Positions 1 through 8,892 of a stretch of 64,000 bases of DNA are shown here, piece after piece. The stretch spans positions 68,099 to 132,098 of the forward strand of contig JBBPIE010000017.1 in the NCBI GenBank assembly GCA_038040485.1. Reading direction: 5' to 3'. The first letter of the stretch is position 1. Each line of letters opens with the position of its first letter. Below the pieces are notes generated by a model that was given only the letters and a program-made list of their open reading frames with translations, ran no database searches and was not told the origin of the DNA. This DNA comes from Onstottus_B arcticum. GTDB taxonomy: Bacteria; Acidobacteriota; Blastocatellia; UBA7656. The translations under genes and the position numbers were made by a program.

Positions 1-494
1 CAGTGGTTCCAGATCAAAGCCGCGGTGCTGTTGAGACAATGCGCTCTCTTCCGGTCCAAATCGTAGACCAAAACCTCATCGGGGAGTTTTTCAATAAGCA
101 GCCGTTCACTCCGCGCCACCGGTAGTTGCTGCTTCGTTCCGTTCCTCATCGTCCCTCCTAAGTCATGTCTGCCATTCGTTGTGAGACTCAATATCGTCGA
201 ACCGCCCCCGTCATAGGAGATCGTGTGCCCCGTCGCTATGATCACATCGTCCGTAGCAGACGGAACCCCGCTCGGGGTCCAGGTGCCAGCTGTGTTCCAG
301 CTCCCCGTCACGACGTTGGAAGTCTTTGTGACGGCATTTGCCGCGCCTGGCGCCAGGAGCATCCCTACAATCAGTAGACTCACAACTGCGCTGAGGCGAG
401 CCAATCGCCCATGGGTAATGGCCTGCTCTGCTGACAGCTTATCGCTCTGCGTACACACCACCCTGTTCTCCAAAAAAAGTCTCACTCGATTCAT
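1..494 (-). CDS. Secreted G8-like N-terminus reading into a PqqD-like domain (partial at window edge)
   Basis: The reverse-strand frame stays open from ATG 494 to the window edge, about 164 codons. Residues 1-58 form a long N-region plus a signal-peptide-like stretch ending LLAPGAANA. Residues 60-105 hold a G8-like start (GSWNTAGTWTPSGVPSATDD, then GHTI) resembling the N-terminal repeats of the C25 protease at 6578-10792. From Met116 (base 149) the sequence becomes PqqD-like: EVLVYDLDRKRAHCLNSTAA closely matches the PqqD-like protein at 36481. Both starts have a good Shine-Dalgarno: GGAGG before 494 and TAGGAGGGAC before 149. Either this is a genuine fusion, or a truncated G8 gene that runs into a separate PqqD gene. 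I favour the second. The rest lies outside the window. Confidence 0.6.
   Translation of the reverse strand, partial: MNRVRLFLENRVVCTQSDKLSAEQAITHGRLARLSAVVSLLIVGMLLAPGAANAVTKTSNVVTGSWNTAGTWTPSGVPSATDDVIIATGHTISYDGGGSTILSLTTNGRHDLGGTMRNGTKQQLPVARSERLLIEKLPDEVLVYDLDRKRAHCLNSTAALIWNH
151..160 (-). promoter_or_regulatory. Internal Shine-Dalgarno before the PqqD-like start
   Basis: On the reverse strand TAGGAGGGAC lies 1 base before ATG 149. It suggests the PqqD-like part is, or once was, translated from its own start although the upstream frame is continuous with it. Confidence 0.5.
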
Positions 495-1054
495 AAAGCC
501 TCCAACGACACCTGAACTTACATCTCGCCGGTCAAGCCCACGCACATGACTCGTTGTGTGACAGTACTCGGACCCTCTCGCGCTTACCTGATGGCCTAGG
601 TCTTGTTACTCGCCGCTTCGTTTTGTCGGGGCCGGTCAATACTGACGTCGCCGCTAGAAACATCCCTTGCTTGTTAGGACACCTGCGGCTTCGCTTTTTG
701 TAATTATTAGAAGAACCCTCCAACTGCTTGGGAGAGGGCCCCTGACGGGACGGCTCGGCAATTGGCCTGGATACTAGCACAGCAACGCTTTTCGCAACAA
801 CATAGACACGCGCCAGGCAGGCCCTTCACGCTCAGGCCGTCAAAGGAGTGGAGATGCGAAATATCGCGGGGTTTCCCGGCGGAAGTCAGAGGTCAGAGGT
901 CAGAGGTCAGAGGTCAGAGGTCAGAGGTCAGAGGTCAGAAGTCAGAGGTCAGAAGTCGGAGGTCAGAAGGCGGAAGTCAGAGGGCAGACTGAGTCTGCAC
1001 TAACATCATGTTTTTGGACATTGCACCAAAAACTCTGCTACGCTCTTTTTCGTT
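495..1054. other. Intergenic region between divergent genes
   Basis: No convincing gene. It should carry promoters for the leftward frame ending upstream at 494 and the rightward gene at 1055. It contains the heptamer tract at 885-989, and immediately after it a perfect odd palindrome at 984-998 (GCAGACT, G, AGTCTGC). Nothing else recognisable was seen. Confidence 0.6.
885..989. repeat. Heptanucleotide tandem repeat, unit GTCAGAG, about 15 units
   Basis: Fifteen consecutive 7-base units run in register. The first seven are exact GTCAGAG; later ones vary (GTCAGAA, GTCGGAG, GGCGGAA, GGCAGAC). The decay towards the right suggests expansion at the left end. The tract is intergenic and has one orientation only, unlike the inverted heptamer arrays elsewhere in the window. 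Confidence 0.9.
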
Positions 1055-1339
1055 ATGAACGATCAACTCACAATTCCGAAACTAAATCGTCTGCCTGAGA
1101 CATTGTTGCGCGATGGGGCCGTTCACCTCGAACTCGAACAAGGCATCGTCATTTTTCGGGCGTCTGCAGCGGTGCAAACGCGAATCGCCGAACTGCTCGA
1201 AAAACAGCAAGCCAACACCCTAACCGAAGAAGAAGAACGCGAGCTGACGGATTACGAAGAGATTGATGATTACCTCAGCCACGTCAATCGTCTGATTCGC
1301 AATCTGTCGCAGTCTTCAGAGAACAACCTTGCCGCGTAA
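1055..1339 (+). CDS. Small acidic hypothetical protein, HNH partner
   Basis: A 94-residue protein of unknown function. It has a short beta-rich N-terminal half (about 1-45) and a strongly charged helical C-terminal half (EKQQANTLTEEEERELTDYE). It starts at ATG 1055 without an evident Shine-Dalgarno. Its last 11 bases overlap the TTG start of the HNH nuclease gene, so the two are probably translationally coupled. The arrangement recalls small partner genes that precede stand-alone HNH nucleases; an antitoxin or immunity role is only a guess. Confidence 0.75.
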   Translation: MNDQLTIPKLNRLPETLLRDGAVHLELEQGIVIFRASAAVQTRIAELLEKQQANTLTEEEERELTDYEEIDDYLSHVNRLIRNLSQSSENNLAA

Positions 1340-1781
1340 GATCTCGACGTTAGTTCGTGAGCAAGTCCAGCAACGCGCCGCTTTTCTTTGCGAGTACTGC
1401 CATACCGACGAGCATTGGCAACTTGTCCCCTTCACCGTTGACCACACACTGCCCGGTTCCGTGGGCGGCGACGAGAACGTTGAAAACTTGGCGCTCGCTT
1501 GTTTTCATTGCAACCGTCACAAATCGGACAAGCAAAGCGTTTTCGACGCCGCCACCGAAAAAGGAATCCTGCTTTTCAACCCGCGCCACATGCTCTGGGC
1601 GGAACATTTCATCTGGTCTGCCGACGGCTTGCGCGTGCTGCCGCTAAGCGATATTGGCCGCGTCACTATCGAACTCCTCAGGCTCAACCGCGAAAGAGTT
1701 CTGCGCCTCAGGCAAGACGACATTGCAATCAATCGCCATCCGCCGATCGCCGACCCGCGAGAAAGTTCATCGATTTCCTGA
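1329..1781 (+). CDS. HNH endonuclease family protein
   Basis: A 150-residue protein with a classic HNH core. Cys21-x2-Cys24 and Cys58-x2-Cys61 form the zinc-binding ribs; Asp38-His39 and Asn53, with downstream NRHK (62-65), form the beta-beta-alpha-metal nuclease site. The likely start is TTG 1329, inside the upstream 94-residue gene. Members of this family cut double-stranded DNA, but the substrate cannot be told from sequence. The gene converges on the C25 protease gene, and a heptamer inverted array separates the two 3' ends. Confidence 0.85.
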   Translation: MPRKISTLVREQVQQRAAFLCEYCHTDEHWQLVPFTVDHTLPGSVGGDENVENLALACFHCNRHKSDKQSVFDAATEKGILLFNPRHMLWAEHFIWSADGLRVLPLSDIGRVTIELLRLNRERVLRLRQDDIAINRHPPIADPRESSSIS

Positions 1782-1931
1782 CAGTCGCGGGCAGCCTGAG
1801 CCTTGCGCCAACCGATACCTGAGCCGGCCCTGAGCCTTCTCGCCCTCCTTCGCGCCAACCGAAGGGGGGAAGGGGAGACGGGGAGAGGGGAAAGAGCAAA
1901 TGGCGAATGTCGAATTGGCGGAGGGAAGAGG

Positions 1932-2120
1932 GGGCAAAGAGCAAGGGGCGAAGAGCTAAGGGCAAAGAGCGAAGGGCGAAGAGCGAAGGGCGAAGGGGCT
2001 AAGCGCCAAGAGCTAAGGGCTGCACTTTGCCCTTCGCACTTTGCCCTTTGCGCCTTGCGCCTTGCGCCTTGCGCTTTGCCCTTCGCACTTTGCCCTTTGC
2101 CCTTTGCTCTTTGCGCTTTG
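1932..2120. repeat. Inverted heptamer array between convergent genes
   Basis: The left arm (about 1932-2000) is built of 7-base units such as GGGCAAA, GAGCGAA and GGGCGAA. The right arm (about 2034-2120) is built of their complements (CTTTGCC, CTTCGCA, CTTTGCG, CCTTGCG). The arms could fold into a long imperfect hairpin. It abuts the stop codon of the leftward protease gene at 2121 and lies beyond the HNH gene, so it may act as a two-way transcription end. The rest of 1782-1931 holds purine-rich sequence with no gene. Confidence 0.85.
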
Positions 2121-4435
2121 CTACTTCAGCTTGGTGGCTGGGTCGCCGAGGAGGATCCAGGTGGCGCGAACGTCCGGGTTGCCGGTCGCGGCCTTAGCTC
2201 GCGCGGTCACCTCTCCTATCGTCAAGCCTCCTCCGCCGAACAACTGCCGCATCGCTTCTTCATTCATCTGCACCTGACCGCCTGCGTCCGTCATACCTGA
2301 TGACGCCCACACCGCGATCGCTCCTCCCGGCGCCTTCAGCAATGCTTCACCCAGACTGGCTATCGACACGTCGTGGAAGAACCCGTTGAAACACGTCATC
2401 GCGTCAAACAACGCCAGCCTGTCTGTGTTCCCCAGACTCGCTGCGTCCGCCGCCGTCAGTATCGATGCGTTGGTCCACACCAGTGTCGAGCCGTGACCGT
2501 AGAAGTTCACAAACTTCGCCCCCAGGTTTAGCTCATTCAGCAACTGCGTTCTTGCGGCTGAGTCGCCTACCTGTCCACGCCGTATGCCGATCACCGTGAG
2601 CGTCGCCGGTATCAGTGACTGGAGTTGGTTGTCCGCCGCTTCAAAGTCGTATCCGTCGTTGTGGTCCACTACAAGCAGCACTCTGTTGACTGACTCGGAG
2701 CTATCGTAACTGATGATTTTCTCCGCCAGCGTCGCAGTCTCCTGAGGCGTGCGCACCGGCAAGCGGCCGATTGCTATGTCGGGAACTGCGTCCTCGTTAA
2801 AGTCGACAAACCAGTCGTCCGTCGCCGTCTCACTGAAAGCCGATTCGAAAAGCCTCGTCGGAACAACGTCGAAGTCTCCTACTCCCGTATAGTTCTTTGG
2901 ATCGTAGGTCGCATCGCCAGCCAACACCGCGAACCGTGGCCCGATCTTCCAACTCGTCTTCGTGTACACAAAGAAATCTTTCAAAGCCTGCGGCGTCTTA
3001 TGACCAAAGCTGAACTCGTCGTACACGTCTTCGATGTCCACTACCGAGGTCTTCAAGCCCTGGCTCTTCCGCTGATTGGCTAGAGGTTGAAGGCTGCTGA
3101 TCAAGTCCTTGCGTGTGACCGCGATGTAGTCAGCGCCGTTCTTGGCTGTTCTCCAGCTCGAAGGCTGATTGGCTACAAGCGCAGCAGGAGTCTTTTTCTG
3201 ATCAGACGCGAAGGCCAACAGAGTCCTCGCGCCTGCTCCCGGCACCGTTACAGTTGCCGAGTACTCCGCGCCGTCCTGTTCAACGGTTGTCTCGACTTCC
3301 TGAGGCGAACCGGGATTGGTCACGTCAAGAACGCGGACGGCGGCGCTTGTAAAGCCGGCGATTGTAGGCTGCTGACTTCCAGTAGCCGGGAACCGAAGCG
3401 AGTTACCGTCGGCCGTGTTCGTGTGCTGATAGCTCATGCGCACGGACTCGACCATCGTGATGTCGCTGAAGCCGGCCGGGCTGATGAACTGAACCTGATT
3501 GCTCCCTTCAAGCAGGCTCGTCTGCGGGATTGAATACTGAGCGGTTCCCTTTGCGAGTCCGGCAAACTGCACCGTTCCCAACTCCGAGCCGTTGAGCAAC
3601 ACTCTCACGCTGTGTGGCGCATCAGTGTAGCCCTGCAGCGAGACATCAAGTGTGGCAGAACCCGTTGAAGCCACGTGCTGGAGAGTGACTGACTGGTCTA
3701 CAGCCTGCGCGTTGTAGATCACTGGCCCGAAGAACTTCTCAGCTCCCCCGTTTTGCAGCGACGGGAAGTAGACGACCTTGTCGCGGCGTTCGACGGCGAA
3801 TGTGAAAGTAGCAGGCGCCGGCGTGCCGCCCTTGCTCGGAACCGTCTTGATGCGCAGCCCGTTCTGCGACCCGGCTACCAACCAGTAAACGTGCGAGTCG
3901 GTAAACGCGCTGTCGATGCCTATGCCGTAAAACTCTATCCCGTCCCACGGCGCGGGAATCGGTTTCGAGCCTTTGCCCGGCGACGTGCTGGTGCTCGTAA
4001 CAAGTATCGGGACTTCCTGACCATCCACGAACAGTTGAAGCTTTAGCGAATCGGCGCTCGCAGGAAAGCCTGCCGCCAGAAGGTCAGCCTGTTCGACTCG
4101 ATACCAACCTTCGTGCTTGACCGACAATTTGACGGCTTGCTGGGAAGCGATACCTGCCTGGACTGCCAATCCTGCGGCAGTCGGTTTGAGAAGCTTGGCG
4201 ACTCTCTCGACTGGCGCCGAAGCGCCGAGCTTTGCCGCGTCGGCGCCGATGGCTCCCAGCAATGGAGCTTGTTCTTTTCCAACCTCGGGCGCCTCTTCAC
4301 CTGAAGATCGCTCGACTCCGAATGGACCGTGCATCGAAGCATGACCGTTGAGGTCCATGTCTTCGATCCAGTAGCGAATGCCTTCACATTCCGCAATCCG
4401 CAATCCGCAATCCGCAATTCCTCTGTCCCACCACG
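2095..4435. repeat. Long identical duplication, copy 1 (pairs with 6552-8892)
   Basis: About 2341 bases read identically at an offset of 4457. The tract covers the 3' part of both C25 genes and 26 bases past their stops. Identity ends sharply at 4436/8893 (A versus C), next to the CCGCAAT heptamers; beyond that only moderate similarity continues to about 4590/9045. This pattern fits recent gene conversion or a very recent tandem duplication with a replaced 5' part. Confidence 0.9.
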
Positions 4436-6218
4436 AATAAGCGAAGCCGGCTCTGAGAGCCACCTTCGGACCGAACAGCAAAGCGGAGCCGGCTACTGGT
4501 TCAGGGTTGATCTTCGAGTAGCTGCCCTTCTGTTCGCGATAGATATTGAAACCGAGGTTGCGCACTTCGTAGCCGGTCTGCCATCTGAGAGAGACCCCGC
4601 CCTGGTACCTGGTCGCGGTGAACGACGCCATCTCGACAGCGGTCGGCGCGGCGCATTGCGCGCCTCCCTGAACGCCGGGGATTTGACCGGCCGTCATATT
4701 CGTTACGGGCGTACCGTTTCCGCCGTCCGCCGAACCGTATGTGGAAGCGGAGGTCGTGGTCGTGCCATGAGCTCCGCCGGTAACGACGGTGCTTGCCGCA
4801 GCGCTCGATAGGAAAACTGCGCCGCCGCTTCCGCCTCCTCCGGGGCCATGCCGGTTATCGCCATTATTTGAAGGCTCGGTTGGCCAGGCATCTCCGCCGC
4901 GTCCTCCACGTGCGTTTACCGTCAACCCCGTCAGATTGCCGGTCAGGGCAAGGACGATGACGCTGCCTCCAGCCCCGCCCCCGCCGCCGCCGTCGTTCTC
5001 AGTGAAGTTGTATGCGGCGGCTCCGTCAGCATTAATCGTCCCGGTGCCGAGGAAGAGTCTCGCTCGAATAATCACGAAGCCGCCGCCGGCCGCGCCGCTG
5101 CTGGCGACTGCAGTGACAGTGTTTTCGCGTGCACCGGCGCCACCGCCGCCACCGAGCACGACCCGTGCGGCAGCGGCTTGCGTGAACCTCACGCCTCCGA
5201 GTCCGCCAAGTGGGTCATTCCCCTGCCATGTATTGCCACCCACCCCGCCGATGGCCCCGTTTCCGCCGCCGCCGCCACCGGAGTTCTCACCCGCCACCGG
5301 ATCGCCATCCGTGCCACCGCCGCCGGCATTTCCTGGAGCGCCCCGCGCGATTGAGCCATTTGGGTAGCCCTCGGACCCGGTGTCGACGACCGAATTGCTA
5401 GAACTGACGTAAACCCACTTAGGCGTGCCGGCGATACCTTCTGCCTTCGAGCCATGCTTGAGGTTTGTCGAAACGCGTACGAAATCAACGGCACTGCCGC
5501 CGTTTGGATCGATGTCACGACCTCCGCCACCGCGGAACCCCAATCCGGCTACGCTGATGGTGCTGCTGTTGAGAGCCACCCGCTGCGACGCATCGAAAGC
5601 CAGAATGCCACCAGTCGAGCCGTTCCACGCCAGCGCAGTCAGAGCGGCGCCGATAGTCACGAAGGCGTACTGCGGAACGCGGACTACCTGAAAGCGGCGT
5701 TGTCCCTGTCCGACCACATCCGTCATGTTGTAGGCATTAAGCAGCCCGCTGTTCGTACCAGCGCCAACAATGCTGACAGTCCCACCCGCTAGCGTCACCG
5801 CGCTGGTTGCTCTGACAAACTCGTAGAGACCCACTCCGTTTACGCTCGAATAGCCACTCCCGGTGCCGCCGCCAGAGCCGTAGTTGGCTGTGTTCGTGGA
5901 GTTGATTGATGCATCCTGCATTTGAATTACAAGCAAGAGGTCGCCCGCGCTTATGGTAGTCGACGCTCCGGTCGCCGGGCCAAGGAGGATCGAGGTGTTG
6001 CTCGTGTTCGCTGCGACGTTTGCAGCGCCCGGATAGTACGTGTTGACTATCCCGGTGATCGGCGTTAACGGCGAGCCGTCTTTTCCTGGTGTTCCACAGA
6101 CCTGCGCCTGAGCCGGCGAAGGAGCCATCAGCAGAACTGCCACGAAAGGCAGTAGCCGAAAAAGTGCTTTCAAACACAGGGAACTTCTTCCGTTGCGTAA
6201 TGCAAAGCTTTGAGTCAT
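2121..6218 (-). CDS. Exported C25 (gingipain-like) cysteine protease, glycine-rich form
   Basis: A 1365-residue protein beginning at ATG 6218, with AGGAG upstream. Residues 1-38 are a signal peptide (LLMAPSPAQA). About 180-520 is a very glycine-rich region (many GGGGG runs) of the type seen in surface fibre-like proteins. Near 530-620 is a beta-sandwich segment (LRWQTGYEVRNLGFNIYRE) shared with the two other C25 genes here. The C-terminal ~450 residues are a peptidase C25 domain with His1242 (FYGHGS) and Cys1276 (MTCFNG), the clan CD catalytic pair. It ends right after the domain (GDPATKLK), with no type IX sorting tail. Expected role: secreted or surface proteolysis; target unknown. The part from about residue 595 on is apparently identical to the gene at 6578. 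Confidence 0.9.
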   Translation of the reverse strand: MTQSFALRNGRSSLCLKALFRLLPFVAVLLMAPSPAQAQVCGTPGKDGSPLTPITGIVNTYYPGAANVAANTSNTSILLGPATGASTTISAGDLLLVIQMQDASINSTNTANYGSGGGTGSGYSSVNGVGLYEFVRATSAVTLAGGTVSIVGAGTNSGLLNAYNMTDVVGQGQRRFQVVRVPQYAFVTIGAALTALAWNGSTGGILAFDASQRVALNSSTISVAGLGFRGGGGRDIDPNGGSAVDFVRVSTNLKHGSKAEGIAGTPKWVYVSSSNSVVDTGSEGYPNGSIARGAPGNAGGGGTDGDPVAGENSGGGGGGNGAIGGVGGNTWQGNDPLGGLGGVRFTQAAAARVVLGGGGGAGARENTVTAVASSGAAGGGFVIIRARLFLGTGTINADGAAAYNFTENDGGGGGGAGGSVIVLALTGNLTGLTVNARGGRGGDAWPTEPSNNGDNRHGPGGGGSGGAVFLSSAAASTVVTGGAHGTTTTSASTYGSADGGNGTPVTNMTAGQIPGVQGGAQCAAPTAVEMASFTATRYQGGVSLRWQTGYEVRNLGFNIYREQKGSYSKINPEPVAGSALLFGPKVALRAGFAYSWWDRGIADCGLRIAECEGIRYWIEDMDLNGHASMHGPFGVERSSGEEAPEVGKEQAPLLGAIGADAAKLGASAPVERVAKLLKPTAAGLAVQAGIASQQAVKLSVKHEGWYRVEQADLLAAGFPASADSLKLQLFVDGQEVPILVTSTSTSPGKGSKPIPAPWDGIEFYGIGIDSAFTDSHVYWLVAGSQNGLRIKTVPSKGGTPAPATFTFAVERRDKVVYFPSLQNGGAEKFFGPVIYNAQAVDQSVTLQHVASTGSATLDVSLQGYTDAPHSVRVLLNGSELGTVQFAGLAKGTAQYSIPQTSLLEGSNQVQFISPAGFSDITMVESVRMSYQHTNTADGNSLRFPATGSQQPTIAGFTSAAVRVLDVTNPGSPQEVETTVEQDGAEYSATVTVPGAGARTLLAFASDQKKTPAALVANQPSSWRTAKNGADYIAVTRKDLISSLQPLANQRKSQGLKTSVVDIEDVYDEFSFGHKTPQALKDFFVYTKTSWKIGPRFAVLAGDATYDPKNYTGVGDFDVVPTRLFESAFSETATDDWFVDFNEDAVPDIAIGRLPVRTPQETATLAEKIISYDSSESVNRVLLVVDHNDGYDFEAADNQLQSLIPATLTVIGIRRGQVGDSAARTQLLNELNLGAKFVNFYGHGSTLVWTNASILTAADAASLGNTDRLALFDAMTCFNGFFHDVSIASLGEALLKAPGGAIAVWASSGMTDAGGQVQMNEEAMRQLFGGGGLTIGEVTARAKAATGNPDVRATWILLGDPATKLK
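4391..4418. repeat. In-gene heptamer repeat, CCGCAAT x4
   Basis: Four exact 7-base units inside the C25 gene. They encode, in frame on the reverse strand, the odd stretch IADCGLRIAECEG. The third C25 protease (33283-36390) lacks it at the aligned position, between the shared YSWWD and the following strand. It therefore looks like a repeat insertion tolerated in coding sequence. Confidence 0.85.
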
Positions 6219-6481
6219 TGCGGCGTCTCTCCTACGAGTAAGTGGCTACCGCGGGCGGATTTTGATTCTCATTCCGCCGACGCTGGATCAATCTTTGGGT
6301 TTGATTTTTATCCCTGGTAGACCGCGGGGGATGTGATATTTGAGGGGCCCTACTAGCGAAGTTACTGATCGGGGGGCACTGCTGAACTAACCAGACAGCG
6401 CGTAAGGTGTTTAGCTAAACCTTCGGGGCGAATCGCCGTAGGGTAATACACGAACTCCAAACAAATCAATACAAATATCTA
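6219..6481. other. Intergenic region upstream of the glycine-rich C25 gene
   Basis: No gene seen. It should contain the promoter of the leftward gene starting at 6218. An imperfect palindrome, AAGGTGTTTAGCTAAACCTT, lies around 6405-6424 and could be an operator or hairpin. Confidence 0.4.
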
Positions 6482-6577
6482 AGCGCAAAGGGCTAAGGGC
6501 TAAGAGCAAAGGGCGCTTTGCACTTTTGCGCTTTGCGCCTTGCCCTTCGCACTTTGCCCTTTGCTCTTTGCGCTTTG
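6482..6577. repeat. Inverted heptamer array after the second C25 gene
   Basis: A left arm of GGGCTAA, GAGCAAA and GGGCGCT type units (6482-6513) faces a right arm of complementary CTTTGCG, CTTTGCC and CTTTGCT units (6514-6577). It abuts the stop codon at 6578. The same unit family as at 1932-2120; its right 26 bases belong to the identical duplication. Confidence 0.85.
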
Positions 6578-8892
6578 CTACTTCAGCTTGGTGGCTGGGT
6601 CGCCGAGGAGGATCCAGGTGGCGCGAACGTCCGGGTTGCCGGTCGCGGCCTTAGCTCGCGCGGTCACCTCTCCTATCGTCAAGCCTCCTCCGCCGAACAA
6701 CTGCCGCATCGCTTCTTCATTCATCTGCACCTGACCGCCTGCGTCCGTCATACCTGATGACGCCCACACCGCGATCGCTCCTCCCGGCGCCTTCAGCAAT
6801 GCTTCACCCAGACTGGCTATCGACACGTCGTGGAAGAACCCGTTGAAACACGTCATCGCGTCAAACAACGCCAGCCTGTCTGTGTTCCCCAGACTCGCTG
6901 CGTCCGCCGCCGTCAGTATCGATGCGTTGGTCCACACCAGTGTCGAGCCGTGACCGTAGAAGTTCACAAACTTCGCCCCCAGGTTTAGCTCATTCAGCAA
7001 CTGCGTTCTTGCGGCTGAGTCGCCTACCTGTCCACGCCGTATGCCGATCACCGTGAGCGTCGCCGGTATCAGTGACTGGAGTTGGTTGTCCGCCGCTTCA
7101 AAGTCGTATCCGTCGTTGTGGTCCACTACAAGCAGCACTCTGTTGACTGACTCGGAGCTATCGTAACTGATGATTTTCTCCGCCAGCGTCGCAGTCTCCT
7201 GAGGCGTGCGCACCGGCAAGCGGCCGATTGCTATGTCGGGAACTGCGTCCTCGTTAAAGTCGACAAACCAGTCGTCCGTCGCCGTCTCACTGAAAGCCGA
7301 TTCGAAAAGCCTCGTCGGAACAACGTCGAAGTCTCCTACTCCCGTATAGTTCTTTGGATCGTAGGTCGCATCGCCAGCCAACACCGCGAACCGTGGCCCG
7401 ATCTTCCAACTCGTCTTCGTGTACACAAAGAAATCTTTCAAAGCCTGCGGCGTCTTATGACCAAAGCTGAACTCGTCGTACACGTCTTCGATGTCCACTA
7501 CCGAGGTCTTCAAGCCCTGGCTCTTCCGCTGATTGGCTAGAGGTTGAAGGCTGCTGATCAAGTCCTTGCGTGTGACCGCGATGTAGTCAGCGCCGTTCTT
7601 GGCTGTTCTCCAGCTCGAAGGCTGATTGGCTACAAGCGCAGCAGGAGTCTTTTTCTGATCAGACGCGAAGGCCAACAGAGTCCTCGCGCCTGCTCCCGGC
7701 ACCGTTACAGTTGCCGAGTACTCCGCGCCGTCCTGTTCAACGGTTGTCTCGACTTCCTGAGGCGAACCGGGATTGGTCACGTCAAGAACGCGGACGGCGG
7801 CGCTTGTAAAGCCGGCGATTGTAGGCTGCTGACTTCCAGTAGCCGGGAACCGAAGCGAGTTACCGTCGGCCGTGTTCGTGTGCTGATAGCTCATGCGCAC
7901 GGACTCGACCATCGTGATGTCGCTGAAGCCGGCCGGGCTGATGAACTGAACCTGATTGCTCCCTTCAAGCAGGCTCGTCTGCGGGATTGAATACTGAGCG
8001 GTTCCCTTTGCGAGTCCGGCAAACTGCACCGTTCCCAACTCCGAGCCGTTGAGCAACACTCTCACGCTGTGTGGCGCATCAGTGTAGCCCTGCAGCGAGA
8101 CATCAAGTGTGGCAGAACCCGTTGAAGCCACGTGCTGGAGAGTGACTGACTGGTCTACAGCCTGCGCGTTGTAGATCACTGGCCCGAAGAACTTCTCAGC
8201 TCCCCCGTTTTGCAGCGACGGGAAGTAGACGACCTTGTCGCGGCGTTCGACGGCGAATGTGAAAGTAGCAGGCGCCGGCGTGCCGCCCTTGCTCGGAACC
8301 GTCTTGATGCGCAGCCCGTTCTGCGACCCGGCTACCAACCAGTAAACGTGCGAGTCGGTAAACGCGCTGTCGATGCCTATGCCGTAAAACTCTATCCCGT
8401 CCCACGGCGCGGGAATCGGTTTCGAGCCTTTGCCCGGCGACGTGCTGGTGCTCGTAACAAGTATCGGGACTTCCTGACCATCCACGAACAGTTGAAGCTT
8501 TAGCGAATCGGCGCTCGCAGGAAAGCCTGCCGCCAGAAGGTCAGCCTGTTCGACTCGATACCAACCTTCGTGCTTGACCGACAATTTGACGGCTTGCTGG
8601 GAAGCGATACCTGCCTGGACTGCCAATCCTGCGGCAGTCGGTTTGAGAAGCTTGGCGACTCTCTCGACTGGCGCCGAAGCGCCGAGCTTTGCCGCGTCGG
8701 CGCCGATGGCTCCCAGCAATGGAGCTTGTTCTTTTCCAACCTCGGGCGCCTCTTCACCTGAAGATCGCTCGACTCCGAATGGACCGTGCATCGAAGCATG
8801 ACCGTTGAGGTCCATGTCTTCGATCCAGTAGCGAATGCCTTCACATTCCGCAATCCGCAATCCGCAATCCGCAATTCCTCTGTCCCACCACG
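6552..8892. repeat. Long identical duplication, copy 2 (pairs with 2095-4435)
   Basis: Second copy of the ~2341-base identical tract described at 2095-4435. It includes another CCGCAAT x4 heptamer run at 8848-8875, which lies only about 18 bases inside the boundary of identity. Confidence 0.9.

Noticed and set aside
1803..2300. Forward frame through the heptamer array
   Set aside because: Its protein is a direct reading of repeat units and of the opposite strand of the C25 gene.
4789..5367. Proline-rich forward frame in the C25 gene
   Set aside because: It is the complement of the glycine-rich stalk of the reverse-strand protease; no start site or family.
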